NCBI RefSeq assembly: GCF_022662305.1
Contig: NZ_JAKNQH010000008.1
Coordinates: 1-64,000 of the forward strand
Length of the DNA stretch: 64,000 nt
DNA from: Sphingomonas sp. BAUL-RG-20F-R05-02
GTDB lineage: Bacteria; Pseudomonadota; Alphaproteobacteria; Sphingomonadales; Sphingomonadaceae
Reading direction: 5' to 3'
Both the position numbers and the translations under genes were made by a program. The notes under the pieces were generated by a model. That model had not been told where the DNA came from, searched no databases, and was given only the letters and a program-made list of their open reading frames with translations. Positions 30,773 to 39,875 of the stretch are shown here, in pieces (the stretch's first letter is position 1; each line of letters starts with the position of its first letter).

Positions 30773-30970
30773 ATGCTGATGCCCAACACCGATCGCCTCG
30801 CCCGCCTGCACTACATGGCCAACGGTTTTCGCGTGCTCACGCCCGGCGATCACGTTGTGTGCGCTGCGAGTGGCGCGCAGATCGCCCTGGAGGATCTGCG
30901 CTACTGGAGCGTGGCGCGGCAGGAAGCCTATGCGACCGCCATCCTCGCCACCGAATCATTGAAGGCTTGA
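30773..30970 (+). CDS. DUF2093 domain-containing protein
   Basis: A 65-residue protein of the alphaproteobacterial DUF2093 family. It has ARLHYMANGFRVLTPGDHVVCAASGAQIALEDLRYWSVARQEAYA and a short helical end. The function is unknown. Fourteen bases separate it from xseA, and its TGA overlaps the ATG of the next gene (TTGATG), so the three genes form one transcript. The same neighbourhood (xseA, DUF2093, peptidase M23) seems to recur in related bacteria, but that is from memory and would need checking. Confidence 0.85.
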   Translation: MLMPNTDRLARLHYMANGFRVLTPGDHVVCAASGAQIALEDLRYWSVARQEAYATAILATESLKA

Positions 30971-31890
30971 TGCGCCGCGCAGGCATCGGCGCGAGCCTTA
31001 CCATCCTGCTGCTCGGCAGTTGCGCGATCGTGCCGCCGCCCGTCGACGCCAATGTGCGGCCACTCCCCGCCGATCCGGTCATCCACGCGCCAGACGTCCA
31101 GCCGCCGCGACCTGCCGAGCCGGTAACGTTCAGCTACGCCGGCAGCATGACGCAGGGCGGTCTGGTGATCGGTATCGCCCCAGCTGGTACGACGCAGCTG
31201 ACGGTGAACGGCGCGAACGTCGCCGTCGCTCCGGACGGCCGCTTCGTGTTCGGGTTCGACCGCGACGCCGGCCCGTCCACCACTCTGGTTGCGACGCTTG
31301 CCGACGGGCGCCAGGTGCGCGACGAAGTGACGGTCGCGCCGCGCGACTGGAACATCTCCCGGCTGTCGACCTTGCCCAAGTTCCCGGTGCCGGAAGCGGA
31401 AATGGCGCGGATTCGTCCGGGCGAGCTCGCACAGATCGCCGCGGCCCGGCGCGCTCAGACCGATGCACAAGGCTGGCGTCAGCACTTCCTCTGGCCAACG
31501 ACCGGACGAATCTCCACGTTGTTCGGCTCGCAGCGCATCTACAAGAACGGCGAAGCGGGTGCGTACCATTCCGGTCTCGATATCGCGAAACCCACCGGGA
31601 CGGTGGTACTTAGTCCTGCCGACGGCGTGGTGATCCTGGCAGCGGACCACCCCTTCACGCTGGAGGGCAATTTGTTGATGATCGATCACGGCATGGGACT
31701 GAACACCGCCTTCCTGCATCTGTCGCGGATCGACGTACATGTCGGCGACCACGTCCGCCGCGGGCAGGCGGTCGCGCTTTCGGGCGCGACTGGGCGCGCT
31801 ACAGGGCCTCACCTGCATTGGGCGATCCGCTGGCGCGACGCCAAACTTGACCCGCTGCTGATCGCCGGGCCGATGCCGCATCCGGGATAG
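30970..31890 (+). CDS. M23-family metallopeptidase, predicted lipoprotein
   Basis: A 306-residue cell-envelope protein. The leader (MRRAGIGASLTILLLGSC) ends in a lipobox, LGSC, so Cys18 should be lipidated. A strand-rich region (about 45-130) resembles a substrate-targeting domain. The LytM/M23 zinc peptidase domain (about 190-300) has the ligand motifs YHSGLDIAKPTGTVV (HxxxD), DHGMGLNTAFLHLS and GPHLHWAIR (HxH). All metal ligands are present, so it should be an active endopeptidase on peptidoglycan cross-links, unlike EnvC/NlpD types that only activate amidases. Confidence 0.9.
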   Translation: MRRAGIGASLTILLLGSCAIVPPPVDANVRPLPADPVIHAPDVQPPRPAEPVTFSYAGSMTQGGLVIGIAPAGTTQLTVNGANVAVAPDGRFVFGFDRDAGPSTTLVATLADGRQVRDEVTVAPRDWNISRLSTLPKFPVPEAEMARIRPGELAQIAAARRAQTDAQGWRQHFLWPTTGRISTLFGSQRIYKNGEAGAYHSGLDIAKPTGTVVLSPADGVVILAADHPFTLEGNLLMIDHGMGLNTAFLHLSRIDVHVGDHVRRGQAVALSGATGRATGPHLHWAIRWRDAKLDPLLIAGPMPHPG

Positions 31891-31943
31891 CGCGACGCCG
31901 ATGGTACGTAAAAAGCCCGATGTGGCATAATTACTACAAAGAA

Positions 31944-31964
31944 TGTGAATCACACATATTCACA
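31944..31964. promoter_or_regulatory. Perfect 7-7-7 inverted repeat upstream of TonB receptor 3
   Basis: TGTGAAT (31944-31950) and ATTCACA (31958-31964) are perfect inverted arms around a seven-base centre. The stretch is in an A/T-rich segment about 140 bases before the start codon, a typical place for an operator. The arm sequence recalls a CRP/FNR half-site (TGTGA), but the spacing is 11 instead of 6, so it is not a CRP box. Confidence 0.45.
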
Positions 31965-31989
31965 GTACAGAAGCTTTACAGCCACTCCG

Positions 31990-32078
31990 GCCCCGTTATG
32001 CCTCCTTCATCCGCTCCGGGATCGACCTGAACAGGTTCGAGGGGGGCTTTGTATCTCCCGCATCGTCGATACGGCGGG
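31990..32078 (+). ncRNA. Structured 5' leader of TonB receptor 3, candidate cis-acting RNA
   Basis: The transcript would fold into a three-way junction: closing helix GCCCC (31990-31994) with GGGGC (32043-32047), a bulge GTTATG, CCTC (32001-32004) with GAGG (32039-32042), a hairpin ATCC/GGAT (32009-32022) and a hairpin ACCTG/CAGGT (32025-32036). Downstream, GTATC (32051-32055) with GATAC (32068-32072) competes with CCCGC (32057-32061) / GCGGG (32074-32078), which could act as an on/off switch before the AGGGGG ribosome-binding site. No known riboswitch class matches. Confidence 0.4.
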
Positions 32079-32100
32079 CGGGGGGTCGCACAGGGGGTAT

Positions 32101-35067
32101 ATGATTTTGCATTCGACTCTGAAGAACCGTCTGCTCGTCGGCGCTGCCTCGCTCGGCGCGCTGGCTGCGTTTGCTGCGCCTGCGTTTGCACAGGATCAGG
32201 CTGCACCCGCGACACTGCCTTCCGACGCGCCCGCAACCGGGCCGGCAGCCGCGCCGACCGATGATATCGTGGTCACGGGCTCGCTGTTCCGTCGCACCAA
32301 CACGGAAACGCCGTCACCGGTTACCGTGCTGACCACCGAAACCCTGTCGCGTGCCGGCATCACCAACATCAACGACGCGGTGCGCTCGATCTCGGCCGAT
32401 GGTGCTGGTTCGATCTCGACCGGCTTCACCAACGGCTTCTCGGCCGGCGGCGCCGCCGTCTCGCTGCGCGGTCTCGGCGTTTCGTCGACGCTGGTGCTGA
32501 TCGACGGCACGCGCTCGACCAACTTCCCGCTGAACGACGATGGCCATAACGCCTATGTCGACCTCAACTCGATCCCGTTCAGCGCGGTCGAGCGCGTCGA
32601 GGTCCTGAAGGACGGCGCATCGTCGAGCTACGGCGCCGACGCGATCGGCGGCGTGGTCAACATCATCATGAAGAAGCACTTCACCGGCCTCGCCGGCACG
32701 GTCGAAGGCGGCGTGACCGAAAAGGGTGACGGCGCACGCTATCGCGGCAACCTGACTGCAGGCTACGGCGACTATGACGAGAAGGGCTGGAACTTCTACG
32801 TCAACGGCGAATACCAGAAGGATCAGCCGATCTCCGCCACATCGCGCGGCTTCCCGTACAACACCAACGATCTCAGCTCGATCGGCGGCCTCGACAACAA
32901 CACCGGCGACAGCGCGCTGACGACGCAGTCGACCAACGCGGTCGTGCGCCGTGCGCCGCAGACCGATCTCAACAACCCGTTCGCGGGCGGTGTGGCGACT
33001 GGCACCTACACGCTGCTCGGTGGCACCGCAGCATGCAACTACGGCACCTTCACGGTCGCCGGCGCAGCCGGCGGCACCGGCTGCAAGCACGATTACGGCA
33101 AGGAATATGGCACGCGTTACAACGACATTCAGCCTGCGCAGGAGCGTTACAGCTTCACCGGTCGGCTGAGCTTCCGCGTCGCGCCGACTGTAGAAGGCTA
33201 TCTGACCGGCAGCTACTCGCACAGCGAAGTCACGATCGGTCGTCAGCCAAGCGGCATCCGCCAGACTCAGCCTTACGGTGCCTCGCCGACGCAATCGTCC
33301 AGCAACCCAGGTATCGTTCTGCCGGTGTACATCTGCTCCACCGGCGTAAACTGCGCCACAGCAAGCGACCGCACGCTGAACCCCAACAACCCGTATGCAG
33401 CGGCTGGTGCGCTCGATCCCGCCAACAACGCAGCCCGCATCTATTATGCATTCGGCGACATCCCCGTTTACAGCAAGCGCGACAACGAGGTGTTCCGTGG
33501 CGCGTTCGGCCTGAACGGCGACATTGCTGGGGACTATCACTGGAAGATCGATGCGGTCGGCGCACGCGACAACTTCTCGATCGAGAACCACGGCGTGCTC
33601 GACATTGCCGGGCTGAAGAAGGCGGTCAACACCGGCGCGTACAACTTCGTCAATCCGGCGCTCAACACGCAAGCCGTGCGCGACATGATCGCACCGGTTT
33701 ATACCACGCCGTCGCATACCTCGCTGATCTCGGTTGACGCATCGATCGCCAAGGATCTGTTCGCGCTGCCGGGTGGCAATCTCCAGGTCGCAGTCGGTGG
33801 TCAGTTCCGCCACGAGACCGAGGAAAACAACAGCAACAACCCGGGTCTGACCAAGTACGCCAACACCTCGGCGGCATTCGGTACGCATGACGTGACGGCA
33901 GGCTACTTCGAAATCAACGCGCCGATCCTGACCACGCTGGAGGTCAATGGTTCGGGTCGTTACGACCACTATTCGGAAGGGTTCAGCCACTTCTCGCCGA
34001 AGATCGGCGCCAAGTGGACGCCGATCAAACAGCTGGCGATCCGCGGCACCTACTCGAACGGCTTCCGTGCACCGACTTTCGCGGAGAACAACCCGCTGTC
34101 GAGCTACGCCGGTTTCGTAACCGTTACCCCGCCCGCTTCCTTCCAGCAGGCGCACGGCGGCCTCATCACCGGCACCAATCCCAACACCAATCCCTATGCC
34201 CAGGCTTACAGCCTCGGCTCGGGTGCCACCGGCAACCCCAACCTCAAGCCTGAGAAGTCGCGTAGCTTCACCGGCGGCGTGGTGGTCGAGCCGGTTCGCA
34301 ACGTCAGCTTCACGGTGGACTATTACAACATCAAGAAGACCGACGTGATCGTGACCGGTCCGGATGCTGCCATCGCGCGTGCGAACTATTTCGCGGGCAC
34401 CGCGCTTCCGGCAGGGTACACCGTTTCGGCTGTCGATGCGCCCGATCCGCTGTTCCCGAACGCGCTGCCGCGCGTGCTCATCATCAACGTGCCGTTCGTC
34501 AATGCGGGCTCGATCAAGAGCTCGGGGCTCGACTTCGGCGCCAACGTGAGCGTTCCGATCACCGATACGATCAAGTTCACCAGCCGCCTCGATCTGACCT
34601 ACGTGATCCAGTACGACCTCGATCCGGGCAACGGCAGCAAGATCCAGAAGTATGTCGGTACGCTTGGACCTTACGAGCTGTCGTCGGGCGCCGGCACGCC
34701 GCGGGTGCGTGGCAACTGGCAGAACACGATCGAGTTCGGTCCGGTCGCTCTGACCGCGACGACCTATTACGTGTCGCGGATCAAGGAAGTCGCGGCGGAC
34801 GAGGGTGATGACCTTTCCTGCGCCGGCGGCAACCTGTACGGCACGGGTGACAAGTTCTGCTACGTCAAGCGCTTCATCTACGCAGACGTCAACGCGGCAT
34901 TCCGCGTCAACGATGCCTTCACCCTGAACCTGTTCGTCGGCAACATCACCGGCGAGAAGGCTCCGCTCGCGCCGGCTTCCTATTCGGGCGCGAACTACCT
35001 GCCGACCTGGCACATGGCCGGCATCGTGGGTCGCAGCTTCCGGGCGGGCGCGAACTTCAAGTTCTGA
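32101..35067 (+). CDS. TonB-dependent receptor, large oligosaccharide/Oar-like class
   Basis: A 988-residue outer-membrane receptor. A signal peptide (about 1-31, cleavage after AFA) is followed by a disordered Ala/Pro stretch and the TonB-box-like TDDIVVTGSLFRRTNTETPSPVTVL. The plug has GGAAVSLRGLGVSSTLVLIDGTRS and VERVEVLKDGASSSYGADAIGGVVNIIMKK. The long barrel with GFRAPTFAENNP and PNLKPEKSRSFTGGVVVEP follows, ending in Phe (GANFKF). This subgroup often takes up large glycans or peptides. ATG 32101 (AGGGGG upstream) is used; the frame is open to 31945 through the structured leader, which is not protein-like. A terminator follows. Confidence 0.93.
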   Translation: MILHSTLKNRLLVGAASLGALAAFAAPAFAQDQAAPATLPSDAPATGPAAAPTDDIVVTGSLFRRTNTETPSPVTVLTTETLSRAGITNINDAVRSISADGAGSISTGFTNGFSAGGAAVSLRGLGVSSTLVLIDGTRSTNFPLNDDGHNAYVDLNSIPFSAVERVEVLKDGASSSYGADAIGGVVNIIMKKHFTGLAGTVEGGVTEKGDGARYRGNLTAGYGDYDEKGWNFYVNGEYQKDQPISATSRGFPYNTNDLSSIGGLDNNTGDSALTTQSTNAVVRRAPQTDLNNPFAGGVATGTYTLLGGTAACNYGTFTVAGAAGGTGCKHDYGKEYGTRYNDIQPAQERYSFTGRLSFRVAPTVEGYLTGSYSHSEVTIGRQPSGIRQTQPYGASPTQSSSNPGIVLPVYICSTGVNCATASDRTLNPNNPYAAAGALDPANNAARIYYAFGDIPVYSKRDNEVFRGAFGLNGDIAGDYHWKIDAVGARDNFSIENHGVLDIAGLKKAVNTGAYNFVNPALNTQAVRDMIAPVYTTPSHTSLISVDASIAKDLFALPGGNLQVAVGGQFRHETEENNSNNPGLTKYANTSAAFGTHDVTAGYFEINAPILTTLEVNGSGRYDHYSEGFSHFSPKIGAKWTPIKQLAIRGTYSNGFRAPTFAENNPLSSYAGFVTVTPPASFQQAHGGLITGTNPNTNPYAQAYSLGSGATGNPNLKPEKSRSFTGGVVVEPVRNVSFTVDYYNIKKTDVIVTGPDAAIARANYFAGTALPAGYTVSAVDAPDPLFPNALPRVLIINVPFVNAGSIKSSGLDFGANVSVPITDTIKFTSRLDLTYVIQYDLDPGNGSKIQKYVGTLGPYELSSGAGTPRVRGNWQNTIEFGPVALTATTYYVSRIKEVAADEGDDLSCAGGNLYGTGDKFCYVKRFIYADVNAAFRVNDAFTLNLFVGNITGEKAPLAPASYSGANYLPTWHMAGIVGRSFRAGANFKF

Positions 35068-35095
35068 TCGCTTCCGATCTGACCTGAACACAAAT

Positions 35096-35133
35096 GGGGC
35101 GGCTTCCTCACGGAAGCCGCCCCGTTCTTTTTT
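35096..35133 (+). terminator. Strong rho-independent terminator of TonB receptor 3
   Basis: A perfect 12-bp stem, 35096-35107 with 35112-35123, loop TCAC, followed by GTTCTTTTTT. It lies 29 bases after the stop codon, between the receptor gene and the convergent clpB end. Confidence 0.95.
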
Positions 35134-35147
35134 GCCCGACGATGCGG

Positions 35148-37727
35148 TTAGGCTACAGTCAGCTCCAGCTTGCCGTCACCCTCGTTGACCCGCACCGTAG
35201 CACCATCCTTCACGCTGCCGCGCAGGATCAGATCGGCGAGCGGATCCTGCAAGTAGCGTTGCACCGCCCGCTTCAAGGGCCGCGCACCGTATACGGGATC
35301 GTAGCCGACCCGCCCCAGCCACGTGCGTGCACCCGACGTGAGATCGAGCGTCACCTTGCGATCGGCAAGCAGCTTGTCGATGCGCGACACCTGGATATTG
35401 ACGATCGGCGCCATCTCGCTCTGCCCCAGCCGGTGGAACAGCACGATCTCGTCGAGCCGGTTGAGGAACTCGGGGCGGAAGTGCCCGCGCACGATCTCCA
35501 TCACCTGCGGCTCCACGCTCGCGACATCCTGCCTGTCCTCCAGCGTGGTCAGCACCTGACTGCCAAGGTTCGAGGTTAGCACGATGATCGTATTGGTGAA
35601 ATCGACGGTGCGGCCCTGACCATCAGTCAGCCGTCCATCATCGAGCACTTGCAGCAGCACGTTGAACACGTCGCCATGCGCCTTCTCGACCTCGTCGAAC
35701 AGGATCACCTGATACGGCCGCCTGCGCACGGCTTCGGTCAGCACGCCGCCTTCCTCGTAACCGACGTAGCCGGGCGGGGCACCGATCAGCCGCGCGACTG
35801 CGTGCTTCTCCATGAACTCGCTCATGTCGATCCGCACCATTGCCGATGGGTCGTCGAACAGGAACTCGGCGAGCGCCTTGGTCAGTTCGGTCTTGCCAAC
35901 GCCGGTTGGTCCCAGGAACAGGAACGAGCCCATCGGCCGGTTGGGATCCTGCAACCCGGCGCGTGAACGCCGCACCGCGGTCGACACGGCGCGCACGGCG
36001 GCGGCCTGCCCGATCACGCGCTTACCAAGCGCTTCCTCCATGTGGAGCAGCTTCTCGCGTTCGCCCTCCATCATCCGGTCGACCGGGATGCCGGTCCAGC
36101 GGCTGACCACGCCGGCGATATCGTCGGCGGTGACTTCCTCGCGCAGCATCGCGCCCTTGGTCGCGCCCTGCGCCTCCGCCACCTGACGTTCCAGCGCGGG
36201 GATGCGTCCGTAGGACAACTCCCCCGCCCGCGCGAGATCGCCCGCACGCTGCGCCTGTTCCAGTTCAAGCCGGGCTGCGTCGAGCTGCTCTTTCAGCTTC
36301 GACTCAGCTGCGATCTTGTCCTTCTCCCCCTGCCAGCGTGTGGTCAGTTCGGCGGATTGCTGTTCGAGATTGGCGAGATCTTCCTCCAGCGTGGCAAGCC
36401 GGTCCTGCGAGGCATCGTCGCTCTCGCGGCGCAGCGCCTCGCGCTCGATCTTGAGGCGCAGGATGCGACGGTCGAGTCCCTCGATCTCCTCCGGCTTCGA
36501 CTCCACCTCCATGCGGATGCGGCTGGCGGCCTCGTCCATCAGGTCGATCGCCTTATCGGGCATGAAGCGGTCGGTAATGTAGCGGTTCGAGAGCGTCGCC
36601 GCCGCGACAATCGCACCATCGGTGATGCGGACGCCGTGGTGAAGCTCGTACTTCTCCTTCAGCCCGCGCAGGATCGAGATGGTATCCTCGACGGTCGGCT
36701 CGCCGACGAACACCGGCTGGAAACGGCGCTGGAGCGCTGCGTCCTTTTCGACGTACTTGCGGTATTCATCGAGCGTGGTCGCGCCGACGCAGTGCAGTTC
36801 GCCGCGTGCGAGCGCGGGCTTGAGCAGGTTGGAGGCGTCCATCGCCCCATCGCCCTTGCCCGCGCCGATCAGCGTGTGCATCTCGTCGATGAACAGCACG
36901 ACCTGCCCCTCCGCGCCCTTCACCTCGTCGAGCACGCCCTTCAGCCGTTCCTCGAACTCGCCACGATATTTCGCGCCGGCGATCAGCGAGCCCATGTCGA
37001 GCGCCATCAGCGTGCGGTCTTTGAGCGTATCGGGCACGTCACCATTGGCGATGCGCAGCGCGAGGCCTTCGGCGATCGCGGTCTTGCCGACACCCGGTTC
37101 GCCGATCAGCACCGGGTTGTTCTTGGTACGACGCGCGAGGATCTGGATGGTACGGCGGATTTCCTCGTCGCGACCGATTACCGGATCGAGCTTACCATCG
37201 CGCGCCGCCTGCGTGAGGTCGCGCGCGAACTTCTTCAGCGCATCGTAGCGATCCTCGGCACTGGCGGTGTCAGCGGTGCGGCCGCCGCGCAAGGTGTTGA
37301 TCGCCGCGTTGAGCGCCTCGGCCTTCACGCCCGCCGCCTGCAACGCCTTGCCCGCAGCCGTGTTCAGCGCAAGCGCAAGCGCGACAAGCAGCCGCTCGAC
37401 GGTGACGTAGCTGTCGCCGCTCTTCTGCGCGATCTGCTCGGCGCTATCGAGCACGCGCACCAGATCGTTATCAATGCCCGGCGCATTTTGCGCGCCGCTG
37501 CCCGACACAACCGGGATTTTGGCAAGGGCGAGGTCGGTTTCGGACAGAGCGCGTTTGGCGTCACCGCCGGCAGACTGGATCAGGCCAGAAGCCATCCCCT
37601 GTTCGTCTTCGAGCAGCGCCTTCAGCAGATGTTCCGGGGCGATGCGCTGGTGGCTCATGCGGATGGCAACCGTCTGCGCCGATTGCAGGAAGCCCTTAGC
37701 GCGATCGGTGAATTTTTCGAGGTTCAT
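35148..37727 (-). CDS. clpB: ATP-dependent disaggregase ClpB
   Basis: An 859-residue heat-shock chaperone that pulls apart protein aggregates with DnaK. The N-terminal Clp repeat domain starts [21 protein letters not shown]+ module 1 has Walker [11 protein letters not shown] and Walker [10 protein letters not shown], the coiled-coil middle domain spans about 400-525, and AAA+ module 2 has [15 protein letters not shown]. The C-terminal D2-small domain ends near KLELTVA. ATG 37727 is chosen over the frame's opening at 37817, because family members start here and GGAGGG lies about a dozen bases upstream. A heat-shock-like promoter precedes it. Confidence 0.97.
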   Translation of the reverse strand: MNLEKFTDRAKGFLQSAQTVAIRMSHQRIAPEHLLKALLEDEQGMASGLIQSAGGDAKRALSETDLALAKIPVVSGSGAQNAPGIDNDLVRVLDSAEQIAQKSGDSYVTVERLLVALALALNTAAGKALQAAGVKAEALNAAINTLRGGRTADTASAEDRYDALKKFARDLTQAARDGKLDPVIGRDEEIRRTIQILARRTKNNPVLIGEPGVGKTAIAEGLALRIANGDVPDTLKDRTLMALDMGSLIAGAKYRGEFEERLKGVLDEVKGAEGQVVLFIDEMHTLIGAGKGDGAMDASNLLKPALARGELHCVGATTLDEYRKYVEKDAALQRRFQPVFVGEPTVEDTISILRGLKEKYELHHGVRITDGAIVAAATLSNRYITDRFMPDKAIDLMDEAASRIRMEVESKPEEIEGLDRRILRLKIEREALRRESDDASQDRLATLEEDLANLEQQSAELTTRWQGEKDKIAAESKLKEQLDAARLELEQAQRAGDLARAGELSYGRIPALERQVAEAQGATKGAMLREEVTADDIAGVVSRWTGIPVDRMMEGEREKLLHMEEALGKRVIGQAAAVRAVSTAVRRSRAGLQDPNRPMGSFLFLGPTGVGKTELTKALAEFLFDDPSAMVRIDMSEFMEKHAVARLIGAPPGYVGYEEGGVLTEAVRRRPYQVILFDEVEKAHGDVFNVLLQVLDDGRLTDGQGRTVDFTNTIIVLTSNLGSQVLTTLEDRQDVASVEPQVMEIVRGHFRPEFLNRLDEIVLFHRLGQSEMAPIVNIQVSRIDKLLADRKVTLDLTSGARTWLGRVGYDPVYGARPLKRAVQRYLQDPLADLILRGSVKDGATVRVNEGDGKLELTVA

Positions 37728-37757
37728 GGGTGTAAGTCCCTCCTTTACTGGATCGCG

Positions 37758-37786
37758 ATATGGTGTTGCCTTTTTACAACACAAGG
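37758..37786 (-). promoter_or_regulatory. Candidate sigma-32 (heat-shock) promoter of clpB
   Basis: On the minus strand CCTTGT (37786-37781) and CCATAT (37763-37758) are separated by 17 bases. This resembles the alphaproteobacterial heat-shock promoter (CTTG, 17-18 bases, CYTAT-T) and is correctly placed about 30-60 bases before the clpB start. ClpB is a classical RpoH target, which supports the call, but the -10 match is only partial. Confidence 0.45.
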
Positions 37787-37943
37787 GCTGTTGCTGATCA
37801 TTGTAGGGTAGTGACATTCTCCCGGCATCAACAACGGCGTCTTATGCCCCTCATGCTCGTCGAGACCGTCACCGGAACCGGAAAACCGCTGCCAGTCACC
37901 GCCGCCAACGATGCGTTAAGCGGCGATTCCGCATAGGATCGAC

Positions 37944-38024
37944 ATGGGCGGGGACAAGCGTCCGGGGAGCTTCAACACGCAGCTTCGTAAGGCGTTCAGG
38001 TTCCGGTGGAGGCCGCCGCATTGA
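37944..38024 (+). CDS. Possible 26-residue micro-ORF, basic peptide
   Basis: ATG 37944 opens a frame for MGGDKRPGSFNTQLRKAFR plus seven residues (FRWRPPH), stopping at TGA 38022-38024 inside the arm of the strong hairpin. The peptide is strongly basic. AGGAT lies about five bases before the start. There is no homology that can be named, so it may be chance; its stop codon inside the stem is the only reason to note it. Confidence 0.2.
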   Translation: MGGDKRPGSFNTQLRKAFRFRWRPPH

Positions 38025-38040
38025 GAACGAATGCGGCGGC
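38012..38040. repeat. Perfect 11-bp inverted repeat in the clpB gap
   Basis: GCCGCCGCATT (38012-38022) and AATGCGGCGGC (38030-38040) are exact inverted copies around GAGAACG. No T-tract follows on either side, so it is not a standard terminator. It could be a protein-binding palindrome, a small-RNA end or a mobile palindromic unit. Confidence 0.55.
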
Positions 38041-38379
38041 TAAGTTGCCATCGCTGAGGTGACGCCGCTTAAGTTGTAAAGAGCGATTACCGATGAACGC
38101 GCGCGGTACCGGCCCATTTCAAAACGTGGGCGCGCGGCTACGCGACATTCAGAACAAGAGTGTTGTGGTCAGTACGCAACGGTACGCGCGCTTACGCTCC
38201 GCCAAGCGCCGTCGACAGCGCGTGCAACGATCGATCCTGCACAGGCGTTCTGGGTCATGATTGGTGATGCCAAGGTGGAGCGCCCGCAGCTTGACAGTCG
38301 CGGCCCGCCCGTCGAGGTGATCCCGGCAGCGTCGGTCGCGACCGCGCGTTGATGAGTGCGAATGTAGAGGAGTGACGTG

Positions 38380-38682
38380 ATGGCGGCAGTCGATGGCAAT
38401 TGGGATGTCGTGGTGCGCACCCCGCTCGGTGATCAGAAAGCGGTTCTCGCCGTGCGCAGTTCGGGCAACAGCTTCACCGGCTCGCTCAGCGGCGCGCTTG
38501 GATCGGTCGAGATCCCCGAAGGTACGGTCAACGGCGACACGCTGGGCTGGGTGATGTCGATCACAACGCCGATGTCGATGACGCTGGAATGCGGCGCCAC
38601 GATCACGGACGACGTGCTGACCGGATCGGTCGGCGCCGGCATGCTCGGCAGCTTCCCGCTCTCGGGCACACGTAAGCCCTGA
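38380..38682 (+). CDS. Small beta-rich protein of unknown function
   Basis: A 100-residue soluble protein: GNWDVVVRTPLGDQKAVLAV, NSFTGSLSGALGSVEIPEGTVNGDTLGWVMSI, then MSMTLECGATITDDVLTGSVGAGMLGSFPLSGTRKP. The alternating strands and Gly turns suggest a small beta-barrel of lipocalin or calycin type. Comparable small proteins seem common in sphingomonads, but no named domain can be given. ATG 38380 has GAGGAG eight bases ahead; GTG 38377 is possible too. It is convergent with purK and otherwise isolated. Confidence 0.65.
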   Translation: MAAVDGNWDVVVRTPLGDQKAVLAVRSSGNSFTGSLSGALGSVEIPEGTVNGDTLGWVMSITTPMSMTLECGATITDDVLTGSVGAGMLGSFPLSGTRKP

Positions 38683-38774
38683 TTGCACGGCGGTGGGCAG
38701 CGGCTACCTGAGCTCACTTTCACGATGCTATGAGGCTCTCCTGCAGAGCTAAACCTGATGCCGCCAGCCCGTGT

Positions 38775-39845
38775 TCAGAGCCGGCCGATCCTTGTGACGT
38801 GGCCCATCTTCCGGCCGGGGCGAACATCCTTGCCGTAGAGGTGCAGATGCGCGCCCGGTTCGCTGAGGATGTCGGCCCAGCCGTTTGCCTGATCGCCGAT
38901 CAGATTCTCCATCACCACACTCGGCGCGGTGAGGCCGGTATCGCCGAGCGGCAATCCGCAGATCGCGCGGATGTGGTTCTCGAACTGCGAAGTCATCGCG
39001 CCTTCGATCGTCCAGTGCCCTGAATTGTGCACGCGCGGTGCCATTTCGTTGAACACCGGGCCGTCCGCGCCGGCGAAGAACTCGCACGCCAGCACCCCGA
39101 CATAACCGAGCCGGTCCGCAACGCGCCCGGCGAGCGCCGCCGCCTCGCCCCACTGCGCCGCGATCTCGGCAGGGGCGGGCAAGGTCGAACGCGCCAGGAT
39201 GCCGTCCTGATGCTCGTTCCATGGCGGCGGATAGCTCACCATCGCGCCGTCCGCACCGCGTACCAGAATGATCGAAAATTCGTGGCTGAAGCGCACGAAT
39301 CCTTCGAGGATGGCGGGCCGGCCGCCGATCGCGTTCCACGCGGCTTCCGCCTCGGCGGCGGCGTGGATGCGGACCTGACCCTTGCCGTCATAGCCCATCC
39401 GCAGCGTCTTGAGGATGGCGGGCGTGCCGATCGTCGCGAGTGCGGCGTTCAGTTCCGCCAGCGTCTCGACCTTTGCCCATGGCGCGGTGCGGCCGCCGAG
39501 TTCGGCGACGAAGCTCTTCTCCTCGGCCCGGTCCTGCGCGACGCCGAGCGCGGCGGGGGCGGGATGTACCGTGACCTTGGCGGCGAGATACACGATCGGG
39601 TCGAGCGCGATATTCTCGAACTCATAGGTGACGACGTCGGCGAGTCCGGCGAATTCGTCGAGCACGATGCGGCTGTGATAGTCGGCGCGGGTGAAGCTGC
39701 CGGCGGTCTGCGCGGCGACGCTCTCCGCATCGGGCGCGAGGACGTGGGTGCGATAGCCGAGCTGTGCCGCCGCGACCGCAAGCATCCGCCCGAGTTGGCC
39801 GCCGCCGAGGATGCCAATGGTCGAGCCGGGGGGAAGCGGGGTCAT
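38775..39845 (-). CDS. purK: N5-carboxyaminoimidazole ribonucleotide synthase
   Basis: A 356-residue ATP-grasp enzyme that carboxylates AIR with bicarbonate and ATP in purine synthesis. It starts PGSTIGILGGGQLGRMLAVAAAQLGY, the family signature, and contains TYEFENI, KTLRMGYDGKGQVRI, LEGFVRFSHEFSIILVR and the C-terminal APSVVMENLIGD, HLYGKDVRPGRKMGHVT. It lies 30 bases after purE on the same strand, so the two act as one operon: PurK makes N5-CAIR and PurE rearranges it. Length is normal. Confidence 0.97.
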   Translation of the reverse strand: MTPLPPGSTIGILGGGQLGRMLAVAAAQLGYRTHVLAPDAESVAAQTAGSFTRADYHSRIVLDEFAGLADVVTYEFENIALDPIVYLAAKVTVHPAPAALGVAQDRAEEKSFVAELGGRTAPWAKVETLAELNAALATIGTPAILKTLRMGYDGKGQVRIHAAAEAEAAWNAIGGRPAILEGFVRFSHEFSIILVRGADGAMVSYPPPWNEHQDGILARSTLPAPAEIAAQWGEAAALAGRVADRLGYVGVLACEFFAGADGPVFNEMAPRVHNSGHWTIEGAMTSQFENHIRAICGLPLGDTGLTAPSVVMENLIGDQANGWADILSEPGAHLHLYGKDVRPGRKMGHVTRIGRL

Positions 39846-39875
39846 GGTCTACTTTCGTTGGCGGATCTGCACGGA

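Larger units (their letters stand above)
37787..38379. other. Gene-poor gap of about 590 bases between clpB and the small unknown gene
   Basis: No convincing gene of normal size is present, though short frames are open on both strands. It contains a perfect 11-bp stem-loop at 38012-38040 and a 26-codon micro-frame at 37944-38024 (listed separately). The far end (38300-38379) should hold the promoter and the ribosome-binding site GAGGAG of the gene at 38380. The composition looks like decayed coding DNA rather than a simple promoter region. Confidence 0.4.

Noticed and set aside
31944..31964. CRP/FNR-type operator
   Set aside because: Half-sites TGTGA and TCACA exist, but their spacing is 11, not 6. 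It is kept only as an unassigned palindrome.
32025..32045. tRNA T-arm-like GGTTCGA
   Set aside because: The flanking bases do not form the T stem, and no acceptor or anticodon arm can be drawn.
31990..32090. TPP riboswitch or signal-recognition-particle RNA
   Set aside because: The minus strand shows GAGATAC...GAACCTG and the plus strand has TCCTTC...GACCTGAAC, both partly like these RNAs. The invariant TPP core (AUAAUGCCAGCG-type) and the SRP tetraloop GGAAGGAAGCAGCC are missing, and the direction would not serve a gene in the TPP case.
32314..35091. A 925-codon minus-strand frame opposite TonB receptor 3
   Set aside because: It is a shadow of the receptor gene: no start signal and no domain, while the plus-strand frame is a textbook receptor.
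36042..37811. A 589-codon plus-strand frame opposite clpB
   Set aside because: It is a GC-skew shadow; clpB on the minus strand has every expected motif.
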